Positions 41,811 through 51,126 of a stretch of 64,000 nucleotides of DNA are shown here, one piece after another (position 1 is the first letter of the stretch; each line of letters opens with the position of its first letter). Both the position numbers and the translations under genes were made by a program. Source of the DNA: Pseudomonas indica NBRC 103045 (GTDB lineage: Bacteria; Pseudomonadota; Gammaproteobacteria; Pseudomonadales; Pseudomonadaceae); assembly GCF_002091635.1 (NCBI RefSeq), contig NZ_BDAC01000021.1:1-64000 (forward strand), in the 5' to 3' direction. The notes below the pieces were generated by a model. The model made no database searches and was not told the origin of the DNA. It worked only from the letters and a program-made list of their open reading frames with translations.

Positions 41811-41874
41811 CTAGGAGCCTGTCGGACTTAACACTGTCCTATGCTACGGACGGTCAAGTCCGACAGGCTCCTAG
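41811..41874. repeat. Long perfect hairpin upstream of recC
   Basis: 19-bp perfect arms CTAGGAGCCTGTCGGACTT (41811-41829) and its complement (41856-41874), with further pairing inside the 26-base loop (ACTGTCC with GGACGGT). It lies 23 bp before the recC start and 140 bp from the divergent pilus ATPase. Probably a mobile palindromic element or a strong terminator-like cruciform. The 226-bp region holds no gene. Confidence 0.82.
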
Positions 41875-41896
41875 TCGGATTCCCACAGGACCATCC

Positions 41897-44800
41897 ATGC
41901 TCGACCTCTACCACGCCCCTGACCTGGAAACCCTCGGCGAGCTGGCCACCACCCTGCTCGCCCAGCCGCAGCGCGACCCGCTGGCGCCGGCCCAGGTCGT
42001 GGTGCCGAGCCAGGGCATGGGCCGTTGGCTGACCCTGGAGCTGGCGCGCAAGCAGGGCATCGCCATGCAGGTGGAGATGCAGTTGCCGGCGCGCTTCGTC
42101 TGGGAACTGGCGCGGCAGGTGCTCGGCCAGTTACCGGAGCAATCGGCCTTCGCCCCGGCGACGCTCGCCTGGCGGCTCTACGACTGGCTGTGCGAGCCGG
42201 CCAATCTCGAACGTGTGCCGCGTCTGGCGCAGTACCTGGAGGGCGGTGACGAGCGCCGACGGCTATCTTTGGCGACGAAGATCGCCGATGTTTTCGATCA
42301 ATACCTGCTGTATCGCGACGACTGGCTGGCCGCCTGGGAGCGTGGCGAGCGCCTCGACCTGGGCGCCGATGAGGGCTGGCAGGCTCTGCTCTGGCACGAG
42401 TTGACCGCCGATGGCCACCCGCACCGCGCCCGTCTGCTGGAAGAGCTGCTGCGTCGCCTGTACACGGGCGAGCCGATCCCCGGTCTGCCCGAACGCCTGC
42501 TGGTGTTCGGCATCAGTAGCCTGCCGCCGCACCACCTGCGGGTGCTGGACGGTCTGGCCCGGCACATCGACGTGGTGATCTGCGCGCTCAACCCCTGCCG
42601 CGAGGCCTGGGGCGACATCCGCGACATCCGCGAGCTGGCCCGGCAACCGGCCGGCACGGGGCCGGACGACTGGTACCTGGACGTTGGCCACCCGCTGCTC
42701 GCCAGCCTCGGCAAGCAGGGCCGCGACTTTTTCGACAGCCTGTTCGCCCTAGGCGGCAACGAGACCGGCCTGTATTCCGAAGACGCCGACCTGCGTGACG
42801 ACAGCCTGCTGCACGCCTTGCAGAACGACATCCTGCGCCTGCGCACCCGGACCCCGGAAGAGCGCCTGGCATTGCGCGAGGGCGATCGCTCCCTGGAGGT
42901 GCATATCGCCCACTCGCCCCTGCGCGAGGTGGAAATCCTCCACGACCAGTTGCTCGCCCGCTTCGCCGCCGACCCGGGCCTGACGCCCGACCAGGTGGTG
43001 GTGCTGACCCCCGACATCGAGCGCTATGCGCCCTACATCGAAGCGGTGTTCGCCTCCCGCGAAGGCGCGCCGCGCATTCCCTACAGCCTCGCCGACCGCA
43101 GCCTGCGTGCGGAAATCCCGCTGATCGAGGCATTCCTCGACCTGCTCGCCCTGCCGGACAGCCGCTTCACCGCCGAAGACATCCTCGGCTGGCTGGAGCA
43201 ACCGGCCATCGCCATCCGCGCCGGCATCGAGGATGGAGACCTGCCGCTGCTGCGCGACTGGCTGCGCGAGGCCGGGGTGCGCTGGGGCCGCGACGCCGAT
43301 CACCGCGCCGGTCTCGGCTTGCCGGCGGATGCTGCGTTCACCTGGCGCCAGGGCCTGGACCGGCTGCTGCTGGGCTTCGCCGCGCCGCCACGGCTGGCCG
43401 GCCATGCCGCCCCGCTGCTCGGCGACAGTTGGCCGCTGGATGCGCTGGAAGGCGCCCGTGGGCAGTTGCTCGGACGGCTTGCCGGGTTCGTCCAGCGTCT
43501 CGCCGTGCTGGCACAGGACCTGGCCCGACCGCGCCCGCTGGCAGACTGGGCAGAGACCCTGCAAGGACTGATCGACACCCTGTTCGACGAACGCAGCGCC
43601 GGCGAAACCCTGCTGCTGCTCTCCAAGGCCTGTGCCGCCCTGCGCGAACAGGGTGAGGCGGCCGGCATCGCGCGGCCGCTGGAGCTGGCGCTGGTGCGCC
43701 AGCAACTGGCCGCCGCGCTGGAGCAGGGTAGCGGCGCCAGTGGCTTCCTCACCGGCGCGGTGACCTTCTGCACCATGGTGCCCATGCGCAGCCTGCCGTT
43801 CCGCCTGGTCTGCCTGCTCGGCCTGGACGACGGCGCCCTGCCCCGGCGCACCCCGGCGGCCGGCTTCGACTTGATCGCCCGTCACCCCCGGCGCGGCGAC
43901 CGTGCGCGGCGACTGGACGACCGCTACCTGCTGCTGGAAACCCTGCTCAGCGCCCGCGATGCGCTCTACCTCAGCTATGTCGGCCGCGACCCACGGGACA
44001 ACGCCGTGCTGCCGCCGTCGGTACTGGTCAGCGAAATCCTCGAAGCGGTGGACCTGACGGCAGTCCAGCCGGATTCGGCTCTGCAGGCCAGCGCCGGCCT
44101 GACCGTCGCCCACCCGCTGCAACCGTTCGCGCCGGGCAACTTCGAGGGCGGTCGCCGCGCCGGTTTCGCCGCCCCCTGGTTCCGCGCCGCCCAGCGTCTC
44201 GCCGCGCCGCCGCAGCCGGCTTCGGCAGCCTTCACCGTGCGCCTGCCCGAGCCGGACGACGATTGGCTGACCCTGGAGCCCTCGCTGCTGCTGCAATGCT
44301 TCCGCCATCCGGCGCGTTTCCTGCTCGAACAACGTCTCGGCCTGCGCCTGCCCGATGCCGAGGAGGCATTGGCCGGCGATGAACCCTTCGCCCTGGAAGG
44401 CCCAGCTTGGCGCGGCCTGCGCCAACTGGCGCTGGAGGCCGTGGAACGTGGCTGGTCCGAGGAAGAGGAGCGCCGGGTCGCCCGCGCCGCCGGCTGGCTG
44501 CCCACCGGCGAGCTGGGCCAGGCGCTGTGGGGCAAGCTGCGCGGTCCGGTGAGAGCCTTCGCGCCTCGCCTCTTCGAAGCACGGCCGGACGAGACGCCGC
44601 AGCCGTTGCTGGTAGATGTCCGCCTGGCCGGCGTGCGCGTCCACGGCTGGCTCGATGGCGTGACCTCCCATGGGCTGTTCGGCTGGCGCCTGAATCGCCT
44701 CGGCGAATGGGACTTGGCGCCTTTCTGGCTACGCCATCTGCTGCTCAACCTCGCGGCCGGCGACGGCATTCGCCGCGAGAGTCTGCTGCTCTCCCCGGAC

Positions 44801-45154
44801 GGCGACTGGCAACTCGGCCCGCTGCCGGACGCCGCCGCCCTGCTGGAGCCCTGGCTGGCCGCCTATCGCGAAGCCATATGCCAACCGTTGCCGCTGCTGA
44901 CCAAGAGCAGCCATGCCTTCGCCAACGGCCTGCGCAAGCCAGGACGCGGCGAGCCCTTGGACACCGCTCGCAAACGCGCCCGCGCCGCCTGGGAGGGCAC
45001 CGACTTCGGTCCCGCCGGCGAATGCCGCGACCCCTGGTACGCCCTCGCCTTCCGCGACGCCGACCCGCTCGGCCAGCGCTTCGAGCAGTTGGCGGAAGCC
45101 CTGCTGGGGCCGGCGATGGATGCGCTGAAGCAAGGTGGAGAGGACGCAGGATAA
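41897..45154 (+). CDS. recC: RecC, exonuclease V gamma subunit
   Basis: Chi-recognition and scaffold subunit of the RecBCD helicase-nuclease, 1085 aa. It starts MLDLYHAPDLETLGELATTLL and shows the RecC pattern VVVPSQGMGRWLTLELARKQGIAMQVE, then a degenerate helicase core lacking Walker A. QVVVLTPDIERYAPYIEAVF and AVTFCTMVPMRSLPFRLVCLLGLDDGALPR follow. It is the first gene of recC-recB-recD, but an unrelated 2.2-kb insertion separates it from recB. Confidence 0.95.
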   Translation: MLDLYHAPDLETLGELATTLLAQPQRDPLAPAQVVVPSQGMGRWLTLELARKQGIAMQVEMQLPARFVWELARQVLGQLPEQSAFAPATLAWRLYDWLCEPANLERVPRLAQYLEGGDERRRLSLATKIADVFDQYLLYRDDWLAAWERGERLDLGADEGWQALLWHELTADGHPHRARLLEELLRRLYTGEPIPGLPERLLVFGISSLPPHHLRVLDGLARHIDVVICALNPCREAWGDIRDIRELARQPAGTGPDDWYLDVGHPLLASLGKQGRDFFDSLFALGGNETGLYSEDADLRDDSLLHALQNDILRLRTRTPEERLALREGDRSLEVHIAHSPLREVEILHDQLLARFAADPGLTPDQVVVLTPDIERYAPYIEAVFASREGAPRIPYSLADRSLRAEIPLIEAFLDLLALPDSRFTAEDILGWLEQPAIAIRAGIEDGDLPLLRDWLREAGVRWGRDADHRAGLGLPADAAFTWRQGLDRLLLGFAAPPRLAGHAAPLLGDSWPLDALEGARGQLLGRLAGFVQRLAVLAQDLARPRPLADWAETLQGLIDTLFDERSAGETLLLLSKACAALREQGEAAGIARPLELALVRQQLAAALEQGSGASGFLTGAVTFCTMVPMRSLPFRLVCLLGLDDGALPRRTPAAGFDLIARHPRRGDRARRLDDRYLLLETLLSARDALYLSYVGRDPRDNAVLPPSVLVSEILEAVDLTAVQPDSALQASAGLTVAHPLQPFAPGNFEGGRRAGFAAPWFRAAQRLAAPPQPASAAFTVRLPEPDDDWLTLEPSLLLQCFRHPARFLLEQRLGLRLPDAEEALAGDEPFALEGPAWRGLRQLALEAVERGWSEEEERRVARAAGWLPTGELGQALWGKLRGPVRAFAPRLFEARPDETPQPLLVDVRLAGVRVHGWLDGVTSHGLFGWRLNRLGEWDLAPFWLRHLLLNLAAGDGIRRESLLLSPDGDWQLGPLPDAAALLEPWLAAYREAICQPLPLLTKSSHAFANGLRKPGRGEPLDTARKRARAAWEGTDFGPAGECRDPWYALAFRDADPLGQRFEQLAEALLGPAMDALKQGGEDAG

Positions 45155-45236
45155 ATGCGGCTGCTTTAGGCACACTACGTATTTTCTGGATGACGCAGCC
45201 CCGGACAAGGGCTTGAAAGCTATTTGGGAGTCGTAC

Positions 45237-45335
45237 ATGACGGATCACTCCACGCCCAGGATTGTCGAAAGCATGATGGCCAAGTGGCTGCTCAGGCGAT
45301 TCCCCGTCGAGTGCACGGCGAAGAGGGCGGCATGA
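45237..45335 (+). CDS. Possible 32-aa leader ORF upstream of AlbA_2 gene
   Basis: MTDHSTPRIVESMMAKWLLR... is preceded by GGGAG 7 bases before the ATG and terminates in an ATGA overlap with the AlbA_2 gene start. It could be a coupling leader peptide or the remnant of a truncated gene of the inserted module. No family is recognised in so short a chain. Confidence 0.35.
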   Translation: MTDHSTPRIVESMMAKWLLRRFPVECTAKRAA

Positions 45336-47380
45336 CCCAACCCTACTCGCTGGACGATCTGTCGCTGTTGGTTGAAACCGTCGAACTGGAGTGCAAGCTC
45401 GCCCAGGGTCAGGACGGCAAGGGTGAGGTGCCGAAGGATTTCTGGACGACCTATTCTGCCTTCGCCAATACCCATGGTGGCGTCGTGTTGCTCGGTGTCC
45501 GGGAGAAGGATGGCCAGTTCAGCGTGGCTGGCTTGTCGAATGTCGAGAAGGTCCGCACCGACCTGTTCAACACCCTGAACAACCCGGCAAAGGTCAGCAT
45601 CAATCTGCTGACGGACGATGATGTCGTGGTTCGTGAGTTGGAGGGCAAGCGGATTCTCGAGGTGCGCGTCCCCGCCGCTTCGCGCAAGCAGAAGCCGGTT
45701 TTCCTCAACGGCCAGCCGTTGGGTAATACCTATCGGCGGTTGCATGAGGGCGACCGGCGTTGCGACGAGGAAAGCGTCAAGCGTATGTTCGCCGAGCAGG
45801 TGGAGGACTCCCGGGACGAACGCATCCTGCCCCACTACGACCTGAGCGATATCGATCCAGACAGCCTGCGCATATACCGGCAGATGCTCAGCGATCGCAA
45901 AGCCAATCATCCGGCGCTGGAGCACCAGGGCGTCGACTTCCTGCGCCAGATCGGCGGATGGCGGCGGGACCGTGCCACCGGGCAGGAGGGCCTGACGGTT
46001 GCGGGGTTGTTGATGTTCGGCCGCTGGTTGTCGATCCAGGAAGCCATGCCTCATTACTTCCTCGATTACCAGGAGCGGCCGCAGGCGAAGACCGAGTTGC
46101 GCTGGGTCGACCGATTGGTGCCGGATGGCACTTGGTCAGGCAACCTGTTCGACTTCTATCGGCGGGTCTACCGCAAGCTGACCGAGGATTTGAAGGTGCC
46201 TTTCGCCCTCAAGGGCGATCAGCGCCAAGACGATACGCCTGTGCACGAAGCCTTGCGCGAAGCCTTGGTCAACACGCTGGTGCATGCCGATTACACAGGG
46301 CGTGTGTCCGTGCTGGTGGTCAAGCGTCCCGACCTGTTTGGTTTCCGTAACCCCGGTGGCCTGCGTTTACCGTTGGAGCAAGTGCTGCAAGGCGGTACGA
46401 GCGATTGTCGGAACCGGCTGATGCATCAGATGTTCCTGATGATCGGCTTGGGCGAGCGTGGTGGCTCCGGGGTACCGAAGATTTACAGTGGCTGGCGCAG
46501 CCAGCATTGGCGCCCGCCGGCACTGTACGAGAAGGATGAGCCCGAGCAGACCCTGCTCGAGCTGCGTATGGTCGATCTGCTGCCTGCCGAGGCGGTAGAG
46601 CAACTGCGCGAGCGTTTCGGAGAGCGTTTCGACCGGCTCGACCATACCGCCCGGATGATCCTGGCCACGGCCGCCATCGAGCGGGTGGTCAACCATAATC
46701 GTCTGCTGGAACTCTGCGATGCCCATCCCCACGACCTCAGCCAGATGCTGAGCCGGCTGGTCAAGGAGGGCATGCTGGTCTCGGATGGGCGGTCGCGCGG
46801 CATGATGTATCACCTGCCGGGTGAGGTCATGCCGACGCCCGAGCAGGTGTTCGAGGGACCGCAGCCCATGCCGGGCTATGGTTCCCCGGCCAAGTTGGGC
46901 CCCAGCTCCGAACATTGGAATTCAAGCTCCGAACATTTCGCTGTCAGCTCCGAACATTGGAATCGAAGCTCCGAACATTTCGCTGTCAGCTCCGAACATT
47001 GGAATTCAGGTTCGGAGGAGAGCGATAGCAATAGGGACGAAGTGGGACGCTGGATCAGTCCTCATCTGCCTTTGCCGGTCGTGGACTCTCTCGACTGTCT
47101 GGACGAAAACTTCCGCACGAGGCTGGAAACGATGGCTGCCGAGCCCCGGCGGAAAAAGAAACTGGCCAGGGAGCGCATGCAGCAGGTGCTGACGGCGTTG
47201 TGCCAGGAGCAGTTCATGACGCTGAACGTGCTGGCCCGGCTGGTCGAGCGTAACCCCGATGCGTTACGCCAGCAGTATTTGAACGAGATGGTGCGTCATC
47301 GGCAGATCCAACTGGCGTTCCCGTCGCGCCCCACGCATGAGCGCCAGGCGTATCGGGCAGCATCGGCGACGGATGAGTGA
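45332..47380 (+). CDS. AlbA_2/Schlafen-type ATP-binding protein inserted between recC and recB
   Basis: 682-aa COG2865-type protein. Residues ~12-140 are an AlbA_2/Schlafen-like domain (ELECKLAQG, SAFANTHGGVVLLGV). Residues ~310-440 carry a GHKL-like ATP-binding region (HEALREALVNTLVHADYTG, GLGERGGSGVPKI). Winged-helix-like segments follow. Residues 525-563 are 7-aa SSEHxxx repeats, and the C-terminal helical domain is Lys/Arg-rich. Homologues frequently accompany type I restriction genes; an hsdR-like start follows. The gene is less GC-rich than its neighbours, consistent with transfer. Role in defence is inference. Confidence 0.85.
   Translation: MTQPYSLDDLSLLVETVELECKLAQGQDGKGEVPKDFWTTYSAFANTHGGVVLLGVREKDGQFSVAGLSNVEKVRTDLFNTLNNPAKVSINLLTDDDVVVRELEGKRILEVRVPAASRKQKPVFLNGQPLGNTYRRLHEGDRRCDEESVKRMFAEQVEDSRDERILPHYDLSDIDPDSLRIYRQMLSDRKANHPALEHQGVDFLRQIGGWRRDRATGQEGLTVAGLLMFGRWLSIQEAMPHYFLDYQERPQAKTELRWVDRLVPDGTWSGNLFDFYRRVYRKLTEDLKVPFALKGDQRQDDTPVHEALREALVNTLVHADYTGRVSVLVVKRPDLFGFRNPGGLRLPLEQVLQGGTSDCRNRLMHQMFLMIGLGERGGSGVPKIYSGWRSQHWRPPALYEKDEPEQTLLELRMVDLLPAEAVEQLRERFGERFDRLDHTARMILATAAIERVVNHNRLLELCDAHPHDLSQMLSRLVKEGMLVSDGRSRGMMYHLPGEVMPTPEQVFEGPQPMPGYGSPAKLGPSSEHWNSSSEHFAVSSEHWNRSSEHFAVSSEHWNSGSEESDSNRDEVGRWISPHLPLPVVDSLDCLDENFRTRLETMAAEPRRKKKLARERMQQVLTALCQEQFMTLNVLARLVERNPDALRQQYLNEMVRHRQIQLAFPSRPTHERQAYRAASATDE
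46904..47020 (+). repeat. Intragenic 21/42-bp tandem repeats encoding SSEHWN.SSEHFAV
   Basis: Five 21-bp units, arranged as alternating pairs (42-bp period), encode SSEHWNS, SSEHFAV, SSEHWNR, SSEHFAV, SSEHWNS and then decay to GSEE. The units are nearly identical at DNA level, so copy number may change by slippage while keeping the frame. Confidence 0.9.
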
Positions 47381-47401
47381 GCATCCGCTAGGGAGAAGGT
47401 G

Positions 47402-47473
47402 ATGACTGAAGACCAGCTTGAGCAGAAAACCCTAGCAGGCGGAAACGCTATGCGAGACTTGGGTCTGACATGA
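47402..47473 (+). pseudogene. Remnant of hsdR (type I restriction subunit) N terminus
   Basis: A 23-codon frame with a strong ribosome-binding site (AGGGAGAAGGTG directly before ATG) encodes MTEDQLEQKTLAGGNAMRDL. The first eight residues match the typical HsdR N terminus (M-T-E-D-Q-L-E-Q). After about 11 codons the similarity stops, and the frame ends at a TGA overlapping the recB ATG (47470). I read it as a deletion scar that now feeds ribosomes into recB. Confidence 0.5.
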
Positions 47474-50400
47474 GCCTCGACCTCCTCGCCTCGCCCTTCG
47501 ACGGCCGCAGCCTGATCGAGGCCAGCGCCGGCACCGGCAAGACCTGGACGCTGACCGCGCTCTACGCGCGGCTGCTGCTGGAGCGGCAGTTGTCGGTCGG
47601 ACAGATTCTGGTGGTGACCTATACCACGGCGGCCACGGCCGAACTGCGCGAGCGCATCCGTGCCCGGTTGGCCGAGCTGCTGGCAATCTACGAAGGCACG
47701 CCGAGCGGCGATGACTTCCTCACCCGCCTGCATGCCCAATACCCCGGCGAAGACGCACACCGGCGCCTGTTGCTGGCGGTGCATGGTTTCGATGAGGCGG
47801 CGATTTTCACCATCCACGGTTTCTGCCAGCGCGCCCTGCAGGACGCGGCATTCGAGGCCGGCGGGGATTTCGACAGCGAGCTGTCCACCGACGACCGCGA
47901 GGTGCTCGACGCCGTTCTGGCCGATGCCTGGCGCCATGAGCTGGCCGAGGCGGATTCGGCCTGGGCGCGCTTCCTCGCCAAGCAGCGCATCACCCCGGCC
48001 TGGCTGCGCCAGCGGCTGCGCAGCCATCTGGGCAAGCCGTACCTGCGCATCGAGCCGCGCGAGGATATCGACGCGGCGGACCTGTCTGCGGCCGGCGCCG
48101 CCTGGGAGCGTGCCGCAGCGCTGTGGCGGAGTACGGGCTACGCCTGGGTCGAAGAACTGCGGGCCCATGGCGGACTCAGCCAGACCACTCACAAGCAGGA
48201 GAAATTCGCGCTCTGGTCCAGTGAGCTGGATGCTTATTTCGCCGATCCGGCTGCCCTCTTCGACCCGCCACAAGGCTTGGACAAACTCGGTATCCAGGCG
48301 CTGGCGAAAGCCTGCAAGAAGGGTTTCGACGCGCCGGTATGCGAGCTGGCGGAGGCCCTGGACATTCTGCGCGAAGCCCTGGAAGAAGCGATTCCGGCCG
48401 GCGAACGACGCTTGATCGCCCTGCAGGTGCGCCTGCTCGACCAGCTCAACTGCGAATTGCCGGCGCGCAAGGCGGCGCAGCGTATTCTCGCCTTCGACGA
48501 CCTGCTGAACCGTCTCAACGAAGCCCTGCACGGCCCGGCCGGCGATGAGCTGGCGGCGACCCTGCGCGAGCGCTATCCGCTGGCGCTGATCGACGAGTTC
48601 CAGGACACCGACCCGATCCAGTACGCCATCTTCGATCGCATCTACCGTCCCCGTGGCGATGCGCCGGCGGGAGACCTGTGCTTCGTCGGCGATCCCAAGC
48701 AGGCCATCTATGCCTTCCGCGGCGCGGACCTGGCGACCTACCTGAAGGCCCGCGACGAAGCCGGTCGGCACTACGACCTGCCGTTCAACTACCGTTCCAC
48801 GCCGGAGCTGATCGCCGCGCTCAACCTCCTCTTCGACCGTCCCCGGCCATTCGCCGAAGAGGGCCTGGACTATCCGCCGGTTCGTCCGGGGCAGAAAGAC
48901 CGTGCCCGGCTGGTCCTGCCGGAACAGGAGTCGCCGCTGGCGCTGGTCTGGCTCGGCGACGAGCCGCTGATCAAGGGCGAGGCGGGCCGCCTGGCGGCGC
49001 AGGACACCGCGCGCCGCATCGCGGCGATCCTGGCGGCCAGCGCCGAAGGGCAGGCGTATTTCGAGCAGGACGGCACGCGCACGCCGCTCAAGGGGGGCGA
49101 CATCGCCGTGCTGGTGGCCAGCCACCGGCAGGCCGCCGACATCGCTGCCGAACTGGCTGCGCGTGGGGTACCCAGCGTGCGGCGCGGGCGCGACAGCGTC
49201 TGGCACAGCGAGGAGGCGGAAGAGCTTGCCGCGGTGCTCGCCGCCTATGCCGAACCGGGGCGCGAGGGGCTTTTGCGCTACGCCCTGGCCACCCGCCTGC
49301 TTGGCCGCGACGCCCTGCAACTGGCGCGCTGCCAGGATGACGAACTGGCCTGGGACGCCGAGCGCGAAGCGGCGGAGAAATACCATCAGCTCTGGCAACA
49401 GCATGGCTTCATGCGCGCCTTCCGCGCCTGGTTGGACGAACAGGGTGTGGCCGGGCGACTGCTCGGGCTGCCCGATGGCGAGCGCCGGCTGACCAACCTC
49501 CTGCACCTGGCCGAACTGCTACAAACCGAGAGCCTGCAACGCCCCGGCCTGGAGCCGCTGCTCGCCTGGCTGAATGCCCAGCGCACCAGCGAAGGCGCTG
49601 GCGACGACGCGCTGCTGCGCCTGGAAAGCGATGCCGAGCGGGTGCAGATCGTCACCGTGCACACCAGCAAGGGCCTGGAATACCCGTTGGTGTTCTGCCC
49701 GTACCTGTGGGACGGCGGCCTGCTGCGCAAGGACGAGGACGTCACCTGCCACGCCGCCGACGGTACACCGCTGCTCGACCTGGGCAGCGCCGACTGGGAC
49801 AACCATCGCCGACGTGCCCGCCAGGAGCGTTTCGCCGAACGCCTGCGGCTGGCCTATGTCGCCCTGACCCGTGCCCGCGATCGGCTCTGGCTGCACTGGG
49901 GCCCGGTCGCCTTGCCCAAGGCGAAGAAAGACGGCGAACTGTCCGAGGACGGCCTGCACAGCAGCGCCCTCGCCTGGCTGCTGCATGGCCGCGACCTGCC
50001 GGGCGACGATGCCCTGGCCGAACTGGCGACACATCTGGCCGCATGCGAGCCGGCGCAGTTGCGCGAGGAGTTGGACGCGCTGGCCAGCGACAGTGCCGGC
50101 ACCCTCGCCCGCATCCCGCTGCTGGAGCGTGAGGCCAGTGCCCAGGGTCAGCACCGCGCCACACCGCCCGCCGAGCTGGCGCTGTTGCCGCGCAGCCTGC
50201 ACAGCGCCTGGCGGATCGGCAGTTTCTCCGGTCTGGCCGCCGGGGTACACATGGAAGCACCGGACCGCGATACCCTGGCCATGCCGGATGCCAGCGAGCC
50301 GGGCAGCGGCTTCTTCGCCTTCCCTCGCGGTGCACGTGCCGGTACCTGTCTGCACGCGATCCTGGAGCTCTGGGCGCGGGGCAAGGGCAGCCTGGAGGAA

Positions 50401-51018
50401 TTGGTCGCCCCGGCTCTGCGTGACCACGGCTTGCCCGAGGACTGGGCGCCGCTGACCGTGGCCCATCTGCAACAGGTGCTGGACACCCGGCTGGACGAGC
50501 ACGGCGAATTGCGCCTGTCCGCCCTGGCGTCGGAGCGCCGCTTGCCCGAGCTGGGCTTCACCTTCCCGGTGGCCGGCCTGGATGTCCAGCGCCTGCGCGC
50601 CCTGCTCTGCGACCCGGCTCATGGCTTGGCCGAGCCCCTGCGCGAGGCGGCGGCACGCCTGGAATTCGATGCGCTGAAAGGTTTCCTCAAGGGTTTCATC
50701 GACCTGACCTTCGAGCACGACGGTCGCTGGTACATCGCCGACTACAAATCCAACTGGCTCGGCCCGGATACCGGGCACTACGGCGGCGACCGCCTGCTCC
50801 AGGCCCTGGCCGGCGAGCACTATTACTTGCAATACCTGATCTATCTGGTGGCGCTGCGCCGCTTCCTGCGCCAGCGTCTCGCGGATTTCCGCGACGAACA
50901 GCTTGGTGGCGCCTATTACCTGTTCCTGCGTGGCATGCCGGACGCCGGCGTGTACTTCGCCCGCCCGGCGGACGGCCTGTTGGATGCGCTGGACCGGCTG
51001 TTCGAGGAGGGGGCATGA
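47470..51018 (+). CDS. recB: RecB, exonuclease V beta subunit
   Basis: 3'-5' helicase and the nuclease of RecBCD, 1182 aa. The UvrD-type helicase has Walker A ASAGTGKTWTL near residue 22, LIDEFQDTDPIQ, GDPKQAIYAFRGAD and VHTSKGLEYPLVF. The C-terminal nuclease domain keeps GFIDLTFEHDGRWYIADYKSN with the metal-binding Asp residues and active-site Lys. All motifs are intact, so the insertion upstream has not damaged recB. The start ATG overlaps the stop of the hsdR-like remnant. Confidence 0.96.
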   Translation: MSLDLLASPFDGRSLIEASAGTGKTWTLTALYARLLLERQLSVGQILVVTYTTAATAELRERIRARLAELLAIYEGTPSGDDFLTRLHAQYPGEDAHRRLLLAVHGFDEAAIFTIHGFCQRALQDAAFEAGGDFDSELSTDDREVLDAVLADAWRHELAEADSAWARFLAKQRITPAWLRQRLRSHLGKPYLRIEPREDIDAADLSAAGAAWERAAALWRSTGYAWVEELRAHGGLSQTTHKQEKFALWSSELDAYFADPAALFDPPQGLDKLGIQALAKACKKGFDAPVCELAEALDILREALEEAIPAGERRLIALQVRLLDQLNCELPARKAAQRILAFDDLLNRLNEALHGPAGDELAATLRERYPLALIDEFQDTDPIQYAIFDRIYRPRGDAPAGDLCFVGDPKQAIYAFRGADLATYLKARDEAGRHYDLPFNYRSTPELIAALNLLFDRPRPFAEEGLDYPPVRPGQKDRARLVLPEQESPLALVWLGDEPLIKGEAGRLAAQDTARRIAAILAASAEGQAYFEQDGTRTPLKGGDIAVLVASHRQAADIAAELAARGVPSVRRGRDSVWHSEEAEELAAVLAAYAEPGREGLLRYALATRLLGRDALQLARCQDDELAWDAEREAAEKYHQLWQQHGFMRAFRAWLDEQGVAGRLLGLPDGERRLTNLLHLAELLQTESLQRPGLEPLLAWLNAQRTSEGAGDDALLRLESDAERVQIVTVHTSKGLEYPLVFCPYLWDGGLLRKDEDVTCHAADGTPLLDLGSADWDNHRRRARQERFAERLRLAYVALTRARDRLWLHWGPVALPKAKKDGELSEDGLHSSALAWLLHGRDLPGDDALAELATHLAACEPAQLREELDALASDSAGTLARIPLLEREASAQGQHRATPPAELALLPRSLHSAWRIGSFSGLAAGVHMEAPDRDTLAMPDASEPGSGFFAFPRGARAGTCLHAILELWARGKGSLEELVAPALRDHGLPEDWAPLTVAHLQQVLDTRLDEHGELRLSALASERRLPELGFTFPVAGLDVQRLRALLCDPAHGLAEPLREAAARLEFDALKGFLKGFIDLTFEHDGRWYIADYKSNWLGPDTGHYGGDRLLQALAGEHYYLQYLIYLVALRRFLRQRLADFRDEQLGGAYYLFLRGMPDAGVYFARPADGLLDALDRLFEEGA

Positions 51019-51030
51019 ACCCAGTTGTCA

Positions 51031-51098
51031 TCGGGCGAATGAATTCGCCCCTACCTATGTCCGGCTTTTCCCCTGTAGGTGCGAATTCATTCGCCCGA
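51031..51098. repeat. REP-type palindromic pair between recB and recD
   Basis: 24-bp arms (51031-51054 and 51075-51098) with one mismatch and the core GCGAATTCATTCGCCC. The pattern resembles the GTAGGxGCGAATTCATTCGC REP sequences common between Pseudomonas genes. It fills most of the 108-bp gap between recB and recD and could form an mRNA hairpin. Confidence 0.88.
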
Positions 51099-51126
51099 CG
51101 GCTCCCTGCACCGAACGGAGACCGCC

